From Zantedeschia hybrid cultivar (lineage: Eukaryota; Streptophyta; Magnoliopsida; Alismatales; Araceae), in assembly GCA_030544215.1 (NCBI GenBank), contig JARZZO010000012.1, positions 38,603,194 through 38,667,193 on the forward strand: 64,000 bases of DNA, read 5' to 3'. This document shows, piece after piece, positions 43,976 through 55,032 of the stretch; position 1 is the first letter of the stretch, and each line of letters starts with the position of its first letter. The notes under the pieces are model-generated. The model worked only from the letters and a program-made list of their open reading frames with translations, did not search any database and had not been told where the DNA came from. Position numbers and translations under genes: made by a program.

Positions 43976-44101
43976 TGTTCTGTATATTAGAGGGTCATAC
44001 AGATCGCCGAAAAATAGTGGGAGCCTAAATCTAGATTAAAAGTCCTAAATCAGATTTTAAGAACTATCTGCTTATTTTTATATATTTCCATGTAGGTCGC
44101 T

Positions 44102-44824
44102 ATGTCGTCACCTAATCCCCTTCGTTGCATACTTGATGCAAACAAACTCACGGGACCAAATTACATTGACTGGTTACGCAACCTGAAGATTGTCCTCAGG
44201 TGTGAAAAGCTAGCCTATGTCCTGGATCAACCAGATCCAGTACAACCCGGTGAAAATACTAACGAAGATGAATTAATGATGTTTGAAAACTGGAAGGAGG
44301 ACTCTATCAAGGTCCAGTGTTATATGCTTAGTTCAATGAACAATGAACTGCAACGACAGTATGATAACATGGAACCTAAGACCATTCTGAATCACCTACA
44401 AGAGTTGTTTGGTGAACAATCCAAAACAAAAAGATATGAGATATCTAAGAAATTGTTCAGGACCAGAATGAGCGAGGGCACATCTGTGCAAACTCATGTA
44501 CTCAAGATGATAGAATGGATTGAGAGGCTTGCAGTGCTCGGCTTTATTATGAACAATGACCTGAGCATCGACTTAATCCTACAGTCCCTTCCAGATTCAT
44601 TTTCACAATTCATTATCAACTTCAATATGAACAAAATTGAAGTTTCACTGGCTGAGCTGCTCAACATGTTGAAGACAGCAGAAGGCACTATCCAGAAAGA
44701 TAAGCCACAAGTAATGCTTGTTGGTAAGACCAACAAGAAAAGGAAATCTGGACAGACCTTTAAGAAAGGTAAGCCTAAGAAAGCTAGTGAAAAGCAAACC
44801 GGCGATTCAAAAGGACAAAGCTAA
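44102..44824 (+). CDS. B gag (UBN2-type copia gag)
   Basis: This is the 240-residue N-terminal part of the copia polyprotein that forms the particle. It begins MSSPNPLRCILDANKLTGPNYIDWLRNLKIVLR and includes CYMLSSMNNELQRQYDNM, LHLQEL-type NHLQELFGEQSK, TRMSEGTSVQTHVLKMIEWIERL, LILQSLPDSFSQFIINFNMNK and LAELLNMLKTAEG. These are the standard blocks of plant copia gag. It ends in a Lys-rich stretch. A frameshift near 44800 separates it from the zinc knuckle in the next frame. In E the same junction is continuous, so this is decay. Confidence 0.9.
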   Translation: MSSPNPLRCILDANKLTGPNYIDWLRNLKIVLRCEKLAYVLDQPDPVQPGENTNEDELMMFENWKEDSIKVQCYMLSSMNNELQRQYDNMEPKTILNHLQELFGEQSKTKRYEISKKLFRTRMSEGTSVQTHVLKMIEWIERLAVLGFIMNNDLSIDLILQSLPDSFSQFIINFNMNKIEVSLAELLNMLKTAEGTIQKDKPQVMLVGKTNKKRKSGQTFKKGKPKKASEKQTGDSKGQS

Positions 44825-46505
44825 AGTCAATGATAAAGGTCAGTGTTTCCACTGCCATAAAGAAGGTCATTGGAAAAGAAACTGCAAGATTTATCCTGCA
44901 GAAAAAACAAAGGAGAAGCTTGGTGAAACTTCAGGTATTCTCATGATCGATCTTAACTTGTCTTATAGAGAAACAACATCTTGGGTACTAGATACTGGAT
45001 GTGTTTCTCATAACTGTAATAACTTGCAGGTGTTAACAAGTAAAAGAAGATTGAATCGCGGAGACGTGGATCTGAGGCTCGGGAATGGAGCAAAAGTTGA
45101 TGCGTTAGCTGTGGGGACAGCAAGACTTCAGATGCGGTCAGGAGACTCATTGGAACTGATAGATTGTTATTATGTTCCGACCATTATTAGGAATATCATA
45201 TCTATTTCATGTTTAGATAGACAAGGATATTCTATGAAACTAGAGAATAAAGGTTGTTCTATTTATCAAGGAGACAAATTGTTTGCTTCCAGATATTTAT
45301 TGAATGGATTATATTTACTTGATATTTCATATGATGTTTGTCTGGTAAATAAATCTCTTGCACGCTTAGATAAGGATATGAATAAATCGTACCTATGGCA
45401 TTGTAGGCTAGGTCATATAAATGAGAACAGGATCATCAGGTTGCAAAAGAATGGATATCTTGATCCATTTGATTATGAATCATTTGCAACCTGTGAAGCT
45501 TGTCTCATGGGAAAAATGACCAAAGCTCCATTCTTAGGACATAGAGAAAGAGCCAAGGACTTCTTGGAACTAATACATAGTGATGTATGTGGTCCAATGT
45601 CCACTCATGCTATGGGTGGTTACTCATACTTTGTTTCATTTATAGATGATTTCTCAAGATATGGCTACATATATTTAATGAAATATAAGTCAGAAGTCTT
45701 TGAGAAATTTAAAGAGTTTAAAAATGAAGTTGAGAACCAGACTGGAAAGAGTATCAAAACTCTTCGATCAGATCGAGGAGGTGAATACTTAAATACAGAA
45801 TTCACAAAATATCTTAAGAATAATAGTATTTTGTCTCAGTGGAATCCTCCCTATACACCTCAGTTAAATGGTGTATCAGAAAGGAGAAATCGTACTTTAT
45901 TAGATATGGTACGATCAATGATGAGTTATGCCAAACTTCCAATCTCTTTATGGGGATATGCACTGTTGACTACTGCATATCTGTTGAACAAAGTTCCCAG
46001 TAAGTCAGTATCTTCCACTCCATATGAGATATGGAAAGGAAAGAAACCAGACTTTAAGCATGTTAGAGTCTGGGATTGTCCTGCACATGTCAAAAGATAT
46101 GATCCAGACAAACTGGATTCCAGGACAGAGAAATGTAGATTTGTGAAATATCCAAAAGAGACTTTTGGATATTATTTCTATCAACCCAACGATCAAAGGG
46201 TGTTTGTCGCAAAAAGAGCTGTCTTATTAGAGAAAGAATATCTTTCAAAAGAAGACAGTAAGAGCAAGATAGAACTGGAAGAAATTCTAGACTCACAAAT
46301 CAACACTAGTTCATCTACTGAACCATTGACTCAAGAACTTGTTCAAGATGATACACAAAAGGTTCGCAAATCAGGTAGAGTGCCTAAGCAACCTAAAAGA
46401 TATGTTGGACATATCGATGATGGCAAACCAAAAGTACACTTAAATGAGGATGATGATCCTCAAACCTACCAAGAAGCCATAAATAGTCAAGAATCAGAAA
46501 AATGA
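44718..46505 (+). CDS. B pol part 1: zinc knuckle, protease, integrase
   Basis: The long open frame reads the knuckle CFHCHKEGHWKRNC, the protease box WVLDTGCVSHNC, the GAG-pre-integrase block (LWHCRLGHINENRIIRLQ) and the integrase core. The core has D in ELIHSDVCGPM, D in LRSDRGGEYL and E in GVSERRNRTLLDM. A C-terminal domain follows (STPYEIWKGKKPDFKHVRVWDCPAHVKRY). All three catalytic residues and the protease aspartate are intact. Real coding in this frame starts near 44800. The first 27 codons overlap gag in another frame. Confidence 0.93.
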   Translation: MLVRPTRKGNLDRPLRKVSLRKLVKSKPAIQKDKAKVNDKGQCFHCHKEGHWKRNCKIYPAEKTKEKLGETSGILMIDLNLSYRETTSWVLDTGCVSHNCNNLQVLTSKRRLNRGDVDLRLGNGAKVDALAVGTARLQMRSGDSLELIDCYYVPTIIRNIISISCLDRQGYSMKLENKGCSIYQGDKLFASRYLLNGLYLLDISYDVCLVNKSLARLDKDMNKSYLWHCRLGHINENRIIRLQKNGYLDPFDYESFATCEACLMGKMTKAPFLGHRERAKDFLELIHSDVCGPMSTHAMGGYSYFVSFIDDFSRYGYIYLMKYKSEVFEKFKEFKNEVENQTGKSIKTLRSDRGGEYLNTEFTKYLKNNSILSQWNPPYTPQLNGVSERRNRTLLDMVRSMMSYAKLPISLWGYALLTTAYLLNKVPSKSVSSTPYEIWKGKKPDFKHVRVWDCPAHVKRYDPDKLDSRTEKCRFVKYPKETFGYYFYQPNDQRVFVAKRAVLLEKEYLSKEDSKSKIELEEILDSQINTSSSTEPLTQELVQDDTQKVRKSGRVPKQPKRYVGHIDDGKPKVHLNEDDDPQTYQEAINSQESEK

Positions 46506-47368
46506 CAAGAGGCAATGAATTCTGAAATTTAGTCCATGTATGCCAACCAAGTTTGAAACTTGGTTGATCTACCAGAAGGTATAGTACCTATTGGCAGTAA
46601 TGGATCTTTTAAAGAAAGATCGGGGCAGATGGACAGATTGACACATACAAGGCAAGGCTGGTAGTAAAAGGATATCGTCAAAGGCAAGGCATTGACTATG
46701 ACGAAACCTTTTCTCCAGTTGCCATGATTAAGTCAATCAGAATACTTCTTGCTATCGCTGCATTCTATGATTATGAAATATGACAAATGGATGTGAAAAC
46801 AGCATTCCTTAACGGGAACCTTTAAGAAGAGGTGTATATGATACAACCTGAAGGATTCACTTCCAAAGAGCATTCAAGCAAGGTATGCTAGCTGCAGAGA
46901 TCCATCTATAGATTAAAGCAGGCATCCCGAACTTGGAACTTAAGATTTGAAGAAGCAATCAAATCTTATGACTTCATTAAGAATGAAGATGAACCTTGTG
47001 TATACAAAAAGGCTAGTGGGAGCGCAGTAACCTTTTTGGTACTTTACGTTGATGACATTCTACTCATTGGGAATGATGTAGGAATGTTGTCATCAGTAAA
47101 GGCTTGGTTATCCAAAAACTTCTCCATGAAAGATTTGGGAGAAGCATCCTATATTCTGGGAATAAAGATCTATAGAGATAGGTCCAAAAGGATGCTTGGC
47201 TTATCCCAATCTATGTACATAGATACCATAGTCAAAAGGTTTGGCATGGAAAATTCCAAGAGAGGCCTCATTCCAATGAGGCATGGAATTTATCTCTCTA
47301 AAGAATGTCTCCCAAGATACCTGAAGAGAAAGCATACATGGATAGAGTTCCTTATGCCTCGGCAATAG
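46506..47368 (+). pseudogene. B reverse transcriptase, degenerate
   Basis: The RT blocks are all present: KARLVVKGYRQRQGIDYDETFSPVAMIKSIR, MDVKTAFLNGNL, KASGSAVTFLVLYVDDILLIGND (YVDD near 47046-47057) and MKDLGEASYILGIKIYRDRSK. But 46500-46930 has at least six stops and a frameshift near 46605. Three stops stand for tryptophan and one for glutamine. It cannot encode active enzyme. Confidence 0.9.
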
Positions 47369-48030
47369 GATCTACCATGTATGCAATGCTATGTACTAGG
47401 CTTGATGTGGCACACCCACTAATTGTCACCAGTAGATATCAGGCTGATCCAGATGAGGAACACTGGAAGGCGGTGAAATGTATCCTTAGATACTTGAGAA
47501 GGACTAAGGATCTATTTCTCGTCTATGGAGGAAACGACTTGGAACTTCGAGGATTTACTGACTCAAGTTTCCAGTCAGATATGGATGATAGCAAATCCAT
47601 GTTTGGATTTGTGTTCATGTTAAATGGAGGTGCAGTAAGTTGGAAAAGTTCCAAACAAGAAACTACTGCAGATTTGACGACCGAAGCAGAATACATTGCT
47701 GCAGCTGAAGCGGCTAAGGAGGCGGTTTGGATGAAGAAGTTCATCTCAGCACTTGGAGTAGTTCCAAGCATTTCAGATCCTGTTCCATTATTGTGTGACA
47801 ACAATGGGGCAATAGCTCAAGCGAAGGAGCCAAGATCACATCAGAAGTCAAAGCACATTCTGAGACGATTTCATCTGATTTGTGAGATCATCGCCCGAGG
47901 AGATATAGTAGTTGAGAAAGTCTCATCTGAAGATAATGTAGCAGATCCCTTGACTAAGCCATTGTCTCAAAACAATTTAGAATGTCACCTTAAGTCTATG
48001 GGACTTAGACACATGGGTGATTGGCTATAG
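47305..48030 (+). CDS. B RNase H
   Basis: After a frameshift near 47305 the frame is open to a TAG at 48028-48030. It contains the late RT connection (RVPYASAIGSTMYAML, HWKAVKCILRYLRRTKDLFL) and RNase H with D in LRGFTDSSFQSD, E in TTEAEYIAAAEAAKEAVW, D in LLCDNNGAIA and D in NVADPLTKPL. This is the C-terminal end of the copia polyprotein. The polypurine tract (AAGTAAGAGAG, 48034-48044) follows directly. Confidence 0.92.
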   Translation: MSPKIPEEKAYMDRVPYASAIGSTMYAMLCTRLDVAHPLIVTSRYQADPDEEHWKAVKCILRYLRRTKDLFLVYGGNDLELRGFTDSSFQSDMDDSKSMFGFVFMLNGGAVSWKSSKQETTADLTTEAEYIAAAEAAKEAVWMKKFISALGVVPSISDPVPLLCDNNGAIAQAKEPRSHQKSKHILRRFHLICEIIARGDIVVEKVSSEDNVADPLTKPLSQNNLECHLKSMGLRHMGDWL

Positions 48031-48044
48031 TCCAAGTAAGAGAG

Positions 48045-49630
48045 TGTTAGAATTGGGTGGCCTCAAAGCCAATCATTGTACATTCTAGTTCAAATTATTA
48101 ATAAAGGCAATCATTTCTTCATTTATAGTTCTCGCAAATTAACTATCGTAATGAAGGTCCATAGACAAATGTATGGGATATTGAATCATGATGAGATCAT
48201 GATAGTGAGATCAATATCTTCAGTCACTTATCTTAAACAGTTCTCGATCATAGGATATTTGAGATGGACATTAAATATCCGATAAGATCGACACAAGTTA
48301 TGTCTGCTTATGTGATGAGGGTGAATGATCTCACATTCACTCGTGTAGTGACACTAGGACAAACATGTGGGTGCTCATTAGAGAATGAGTTCACTGAACA
48401 GACCCAAATAAGAATTCCTGGATAGTAATTATACCTATTAGTCAACCAAGGAATTCAATCGTTGCAGTAGCACAGTTGGTCCTTTGACCTGAGTCACTAA
48501 TGATACCTTGTTTGTGGACCATTGTATCTTGATTCTTTGACTTGTGGACTTTAACCATTAAGTCCACCATAATCAGTCTTTCAGATACAGTGGAAAGCTT
48601 GCGAAGGTAATTGAGTGAACAACAAGAGATCACTCACTCTTAGTATAAGACTGGAGAGAGAATGTCCTATAGATGTGTACACAGAAATCCCTGGCCAGGG
48701 TCAAATGAAAGAGATGTCTTTCTAGATATTAACTGAGTACTGGAATCCATCTGGATAATGTGAAAGAGGGTTTGACTATAAATCCATACCCTTGCGTTAT
48801 TGGGACATTGCATGAGTGAAGGATTATATCTGTGCGGCATCTGCAGACGGAAAGGTTCTATTAAAGGGAACAGTATCCCTTATATTTTCTGGGATCATGA
48901 GGTAGTGTTTGGTACTGTTCATGATCAGAAGGCCAAGTGAATTAATCATCAGATGATAATTCACTTGTTTATTAAATTAATCATTTAACATATGATGTTT
49001 AAATGTTAATTAATAAATATTAAAGTCAAGAAACAGTTCTAAGTTTAATGGGCCTGCAACCGGACTGATATATGGGCCTAGAGGGTCACACACATAAGAG
49101 TTCTCGTCAGACGGTGAGAGACGTTAAATTTCATCCTTATCTGGGTTTTTCATGACAAGCCACAAAATAAACCTGAAGATTTAATGGAGAATTATCCAAA
49201 GCCAAACTCTTGGATAATCATGAGGATTAATCCTTGTGCTTTTCCTTATTTCTATATCAGGAGGGCCAAGGGGAAGGGGTAAAAAGTTGGTTGGACGAAT
49301 TTTTCACCCAGATTCTCTTTCTCCTCTCTCTCTCTCCTTCTCTCTCTCTTGGAGTGGATCTATCTCTCTCCGCGCATGGTGGATTTGAGATCTGGTCGAA
49401 GCACTCAAGTCGAGGAGGAAATCGTGTCTGCTGTGCGAACTCGTGTGGATACCTCTAGAGATCGTGCGCATGTGCGATTACCGAGTCGGCATCATCCACG
49501 GGAGATTCGAAACTCCGCAAAGGTGAAGAACCGTTCTTCCCGCGTTTATTTTAATGTCTGTTTTACGATCCCAGCAGCCGATACATAGGAATCGTTTTTA
49601 TTTCCACTGCGTTCTCGGCGATCCTTTATA
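48045..49630 (+). mobile_element. B 3' LTR (Ty1/copia)
   Basis: This 1586-bp LTR starts TGTTAGAATTGGG and ends CTTTATA, with the terminal CA of the 5' copy changed to TA. Its TATA box is altered (TATATCAGG, near 49253). GAAGC follows. Confidence 0.95.
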
Positions 49631-50620
49631 GAAGCTTCAGCGCCTTCTTCGGCCGGAAGAGCTTCGGCCGGAGATTCAACCTCAGCAGCTCCCTCGGCCT
49701 CCCCCGGAATATCCTCGGCGGGAGGTAAGGAGAGACTCGGGGAGGAGATTTCGTTGGATCTGGCCAAGCCCCTGTCTGTACAAGCCTCTCCTCTTCCTCG
49801 AAGAGCTCCGCAATATCATACGGAGCCTCGGCCTCCAGGAGGTGCACGATATGGAGCTGATCGGGATTAAGGGAAGGCGGATCAGAGAGGCCTTCGACCA
49901 GTGGTGCCCACTCAGTGGGGAAGGGCCACACACTCTTCTCCTTCTCCAGAAGAGAAACAACGATGAAGCTCTTCTTCCAATGGGGAATGGACGAAGGCTT
50001 CCCAGAGATGATACCCCGGCCGAAGCGGGGGACGAAGCAGTACCAATCAGATTTTCGCTGCGGCTGTATCTTGAAGAGAGAGCGGAAGATGTTCACCGAA
50101 GGGAGGGCGTCAATATAGGCATTCACAGCCAAGATGGCATAGACTGTCCGCCAAGAATTCGGGAAGAATTGGGACGGAGCCAATCCGTAAAAACTCAAAA
50201 GGTTGATAACAAAGCAAGGAAGGGGAAGACGAAGCCTGCCCGGAAGCTCTCCTCATAAATAGAAAAGCAGCCCGGTCGGATGGAGTTAGCCCTGGTGTTT
50301 GTTCCGGGCCGATAAGGAATCATCAAATATGGAAGCTGATAGTAAGAAGCGATGGACTTGACCCCATCGTCAGTAAGAATGCAGATCGCATCGGAAACAG
50401 TCTCAGCCCGACGCCGGCCGGAGGTAGAAGCCTGGGCTATAACCGGAACCTCCTCGGCTTCTTCAGCACCAGAAACCTCGGCCTCATCCGCCATAATGGA
50501 GGCAAGGGAATTGGAAGAAAAAGAAGATGACAAGGAAGATTCGGGAGGCCGGGATGAAGAGCAAGAAGAATAAACTTTGGCCGAAGGGCTACTCTCGACC
50601 GAAGAGGAGCTACTGGACAT
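49631..50620 (-). pseudogene. A2 antisense gene, exon 1 (putative gypsy-type transposon domain)
   Basis: On the minus strand the protein starts MSSSSSSVESSPSAK, has a Ser-rich and acidic N-terminus, then ILTDDGVKSIASYYQLPYLMIPYRP, GCFSIYEESFRAGFVFPF. After a frameshift near 50200 comes FYGLAPSQFFPNSWRTVYAIL and SDWYCFVPRFGRGIISGKPSSIPHWKKSFIVV. A second frame change near 49770 leads to an acidic end (PGEAEGAAEVESPAEALPAEEGAEAS). The domain matches that of A3. B interrupts it at 49630 and the last 13 bases of exon 1 lie at 40106-40118. The frame with the acidic tail is the one that meets exon 2 in phase. Confidence 0.65.
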
Positions 50621-50873
50621 GAATCACGGAGCAGAGAAGGAGAATTGAGGCTTACCCTCAAAAAAGATCTCTTCGACTGCCAACGACCTCTCGGACAACA
50701 AAAGGCTCCCCGACAACAACTCCAGGCAACAAAGAGATTCCCTACGACGGACAGGGCGCCCTCAATGGCTCGCTCTTCACCGGAGAAGCAAGAGCACTTG
50801 GAGAAGATGCTCGCAGGAAAGCACAGGCGCAGGGGAAGAAGAAAGCGGAATAGTGGCCTGGGGAGAGGGGCTC

Positions 50874-50882
50874 CTATTTATG
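50874..50882 (-). promoter_or_regulatory. TATA box of the A2 antisense gene
   Basis: The minus strand reads CATAAATAG between CCC and GAGCCCC, about 255 bp upstream of the ATG. The equivalent A3 element is a perfect TATAAATAG. Confidence 0.5.
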
Positions 50883-50885
50883 GGG

Positions 50886-51569
50886 AACGTCGAAAGCATT
50901 CCCCGCCGAAATCAACGGCCGAGATCTTCCCCCTCCTCAGCGCCGCTTCCCTCAGATGCGCGCCACGTGTACTGTCCTTCGGCAATGATAACGGGCGGGC
51001 TGCCGGATCGAGAGAAAGCGATCAATGGCCGGACGCGGCCTAACCCTTCGGCTGATCATCCAGATGCTTGCCACGTGTTCCGATCCACGTGTCGGAAGCA
51101 GAAGAGGCGGCGATCCAAGTGAAATCTTGGGCAGAGAGCCGAAGTAAACCGCGATCCGCGTGATCACCAATAACGTCCAGGATCTTTTTGTGCTTTCGGC
51201 AAGCCGGTTAGATGTGTGACGCGTGTCCTATGTTTTCTCACGACATGACCATTCGGACGGGAAGCTCGATGTCTTTTCCGTCCTTTTTTCAGGAGTCCTG
51301 ACACGTTCAGAAGACTCGTCCCTTCGCAACCGAGGACGAAGGCATCCGTCGCTAAGTTTCGGCCTGAGACGAAGGTACCAATAACGAGGTCCCGGCCTAA
51401 GACGAAGCTAATTTTTTCCAGCCCTCAGCCGACCGAAGGCAGTTCCTTTTTTTTACGAAGAAGCAAAGTAAAAGTTTCAGACAGCACATGCCGTGTTACT
51501 CCTCCGAGGAGGCTTCGGAATTTACTCTCCCCATCTCAAGAAACTGAGGAAGACAAGAGTGGGGGGCTA
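50886..51569 (+). other. A2 region before the 3' LTR
   Basis: No coding sequence is seen. It contains repeated GCCTNAGACGAAG words (51362-51410) and the polypurine tract AGACAAGAGTGGGGGGCTA (51551-51569). Confidence 0.6.
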
Positions 51570-52524
51570 TGTGACGGGGCAGAATCCGATTCGGCCCATT
51601 AAAACGGGCCCAACACTGAGATCAATCCAACAGCAGCAGTAAGAAGCTCACTGGCAGCCTTTAGCCCATTAGCGGCCCAACAACCCTCGGCCCAGTAAGC
51701 AGTCCAGTGGTCTTCGGCCCATCAGCGGCCCAGCAACCTTCGGCCCATCAACGGCCCAATAGCCTTCAGCCCATTAGCGGCTCAGCAGCCCTCGGCCCAG
51801 TAGGCTCCAGCCCACTAAACGGCATCTGGCCCATCAGCGGCCCAACCCCCTTCGGCCCAGTAGCCGTATCCGGCCCACTCCGGTGGGAGGGTTAGGCACT
51901 ATGGCGGTTTACCAGTAAATCCAGAACATAGTCCTATATCGGCTGCCACCATTAAGCAACCTCTATCCTCTGCTATAAATACACGGCTATTTATTACCAA
52001 AGGTATGTCTTCGAGACCCCAAGGACTACAGTCCAAAAAGCATTAAAGCTACTACTTCCTCTTCTTTGACTTCTGAATCGAATCAGCTTCAGAAGCTAAC
52101 TTAGCCGTCGGAGGGGGTTCCTTAGGGCCGAAGCCCGGGACTCCTACTGACTGGTTCTTCTTCTTCTTTCCCTCCTTCTGCAGGGGCTCGGTTTGAATCT
52201 TCGCCGATCTCTCTAAGTCGGTCTCGGCCACCGACCTCGGGTCTTCTCTCTCCGGTCTCGACGCCTTTCGCAGGCTGGTTCGCCCCCTCCGAAGGAGCTT
52301 CGGCCACGCCTTCCACAGGCTGGTCCGCCTCGTCCGAGGGAGACTCGGCATCGCTCTTGGCGAGTTCTCGCCCAGGCATCTCTCGGCCTTGAATCCTCGG
52401 CCCCGTCTCCGCCCTTGCCTCGTTCCGGATCCCCGTCGGTCCTCTTCACCGATCCCATCAAGCTTCGAGTCCAATCTTTAGATTCCAGCTCCGGAACCCG
52501 ACCGTGATAGCTTCGGCTACATCA
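51570..52524 (+). mobile_element. A2 3' LTR
   Basis: This 955-bp LTR starts TGTGACGGGG (one or two changes from TGATGGGG), ends CTACATCA and is followed by the duplicated ACCAC. It keeps the GGCCCA array and TATA box. Confidence 0.93.
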
Positions 52525-52529
52525 ACCAC
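52525..52529 (+). repeat. Target-site duplication of A2, right copy
   Basis: ACCAC matches 34642-34646. Confidence 0.9.
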
Positions 52530-53578
52530 TAACTTAACACTTAAATTAGTGAATTAAATTAATTATTCATTTAACACTTAAATTAATAACTAACATTCAT
52601 TAATTAACAATTAGAAGAATTAATAATTAATAATCTAACTCTTAGACTAATAATTATTAACCACTAATTTTAACTCTCAAATTAGTTAATTAAGGTTAAT
52701 TATCGATTTAACACTTAAAACAATAATTAACTCTAATTAATTAACATCTACTTATTAATTAAAATGATTCATAATCATTTATAACCTAATTAAATAGCAT
52801 TGAATAAAATTTTGATTTTAAAACAGTTTTAAATCATAAATTTAAAATCCAATGTTATTTTAATTGGGTTATAGGGGTTCAATAGGGTTTTAGTAGAAAA
52901 AAGGGGTTCAATGAGTAAGTCAAGCCAGTTCAGCCCATTCTGGCCCGGCCCAGCCCGGGCTTAGCTCGGCCCAGTCCAGCGCAGGGCCTAGCCGGCCTGA
53001 CTGGCCCACCCTGGGCTGGCTTCCCCCAAACCCGACGCACTAGAAACCCTAATAAAGAGTTGCAGGTTTGTGGCCGGCTGGGCAGCGCTGCCGCCGGCTA
53101 GCACCCAGCGCCGCCGGCCCTGGCCGGCGAAGCCCCCGGCGCCGGCAGGGCCGCCGGTGGCACCCCCCGAAGCTGTTGCCCGAGCCCCTAAATCCTCCCC
53201 TTTTGGATTTCTGTTTTCATAAAAACTTAAGAAGAGGAAGAAGATGGAGGCCCTTCCAACGGCCTCTCCTGCACCGGCGAGGAGCCCAGTGATGGCCAGA
53301 GATTTTCCCTAGATGATCCTGGGTTTCAGTCTCCCATCCCAACGCTTGGGAGCCCGAATGAGGCCACCAAAAACCGCCGTTTTTCGTCCCACGAAGAACA
53401 TGAAAAAACCCCAATTAACAATTCTATTTTGCAGAACAATAATCCAATTATTATAGTGTTCATCATATAAACACGGATCCAACGAAAGCAGTCAAATTCG
53501 TGCATGGAATAAAGCATGGAAAATTAATTCGGAGACCGAAACCGGACGAAAAATAGAGGAACCTGGCTTTGATACCAC
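52530..53578 (-). other. C untranslated leader, part next to the 5' LTR
   Basis: This is the continuation of the leader from 34646. It holds an AT-rich stretch (52530-52870) with the same CTAACTCTTAGA words as 34411 and 34561, a GC island (52915-53170) and the primer-binding site CCTGGCTTTGATACCA (53562-53577, complement of TGGTATCAAAGCCAGG). No coding frame is convincing. Confidence 0.75.
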
Positions 53579-54956
53579 TGTTGGGTTCTCGTGTTTCTCT
53601 TGATCTACCGCACAGCGGAAATAAAAATAAAACGAAGATCCGTTCGGTTCCATCGATGCGACACTACAAGCCGCGCAAGCATCCGGTCTCTAGCAGAGTC
53701 CACGCGATCATCCTCGTGACTAATATCCTCACGTTCCTCATTCTTCGCAACCCACGAAGTCTCCGCCGTTCATCGCAATGATCGCCGTAACACATGGACG
53801 ATTTCCTGTCGAACGGGAGTCGGAGAAGCGGCGGAGCAGATCCGAGGATCCCAATTCTTCTGGAGTACCATAGAGAGAGAGAAAGAGAGGAAGGGATGGC
53901 TAGGGTTAGCAGCAGCTTGGCCTGCTCAGCCCGTTCGCTACATTTTATACTAACCGCGCGATTTTTCATAAAAACCCCCGGTTTATATAAAACTCACTTA
54001 TTTATCCATCGTCTTGAGAATCATTTGCGTGTAACCCTCTAGGCCCAATAACTAGTCTGGTTAATGGCCCAATAAGCCCAGTGACTCCTCACTAGCTCGA
54101 TTAATCAATTAATAACTCATATTAATTAATTAACCAATCGTATTGATGTCGCACAACGAATTCGATCTGGCCTCTGATCACGCTGGGTGCCAAGCAACAC
54201 CGCGTAAACCCAGGTATCGGAGTTAAATAACCCACTCTTGGAACCTTTTCTCTTACAGTTACCACGTGGATATAATCCTTTATTCGTACAATGCTCTCGA
54301 GTCAACTCAGGGTATGGCATGCTGTCAAACCCTAACCGGTCGACTCATTTGGATCAGATGCTGCCGTATAATATCGGAAAACTCTTTTTCCGATATTATC
54401 GTCCGTCCTGGCCAAGGACTTTTGCACATCCTTCGTAGACCATTCTCTCTCTTTGTACTGAGAGCGAATAATTCCTTAATGACACTCAATTCCCTTCAAC
54501 GGTATTCCGCTGTACCCGATCTTTGGCTGTTTAGAATCCCATGGTTTGAGATTCATAGACCAAGGTCAAAACACAGAAGTCTACCGACAAGGTGTCCTTG
54601 GTGTCTCAGGTCCGAGGACCATCCACGCAACTGCGACAATAGAATCAAACTAGTTGACAGTGAGGTACAATACCATCCAGCGATTCAGTCAGATCAGTTC
54701 AGTGAGCTCATTCTCCAATGAGCACCTATAGATTCGCCTCAGTGTTTCCATACAAGTGACTATGAGATCAGTCACCCTCATCGCATGAGCAGGAGTAATA
54801 TGTACTACTCTAACCGGATATCCGATGTCCTTCTCGGATATCCTCCAACTAGGAACAATTAAGAATATGTGTGTTTAAGTGATCAGTCTCACTAGTGTGA
54901 TCTCATCATAATCTGATCACTATCACACATATTCACGGACTTCATTATGAGATAAT
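53579..54956 (-). mobile_element. C 5' LTR, truncated
   Basis: Homologous to 27985-29544 and in the same orientation, beginning TGTTGGGTTCTCG at the primer-binding site. It stops about 100 bp short of the LTR start, at the filler 54957-55032, so the outer end and its target-site duplication are lost. Confidence 0.9.
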
Positions 54957-55032
54957 AAAAGCTATCCGGAGAAACCAAGAATAACACAATAAAAGCTATC
55001 CGGAGAAACCGAGAATAACACAATAAAAGCTA
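54957..55032. repeat. 34-bp direct duplication at the C/D junction
   Basis: Two adjacent 34-bp copies (54957-54990 and 54991-55024) differ at one base, and a third begins (AAAAGCTA, 55025-55032). Neither the C LTR nor D contains this sequence, so it is filler DNA at the join. Confidence 0.8.

Larger units (their letters stand above)
41722..44101 (+). other. B untranslated leader, 2.4 kb
   Basis: The leader is far longer than usual for copia. It has a GC island (42140-42480) and an AT-rich stretch with four TTTAAAATTGTTTTAAA-like words (42507-42780). Near gag it carries the hairpin array (43613-43975). I see no convincing coding frame. Confidence 0.75.
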
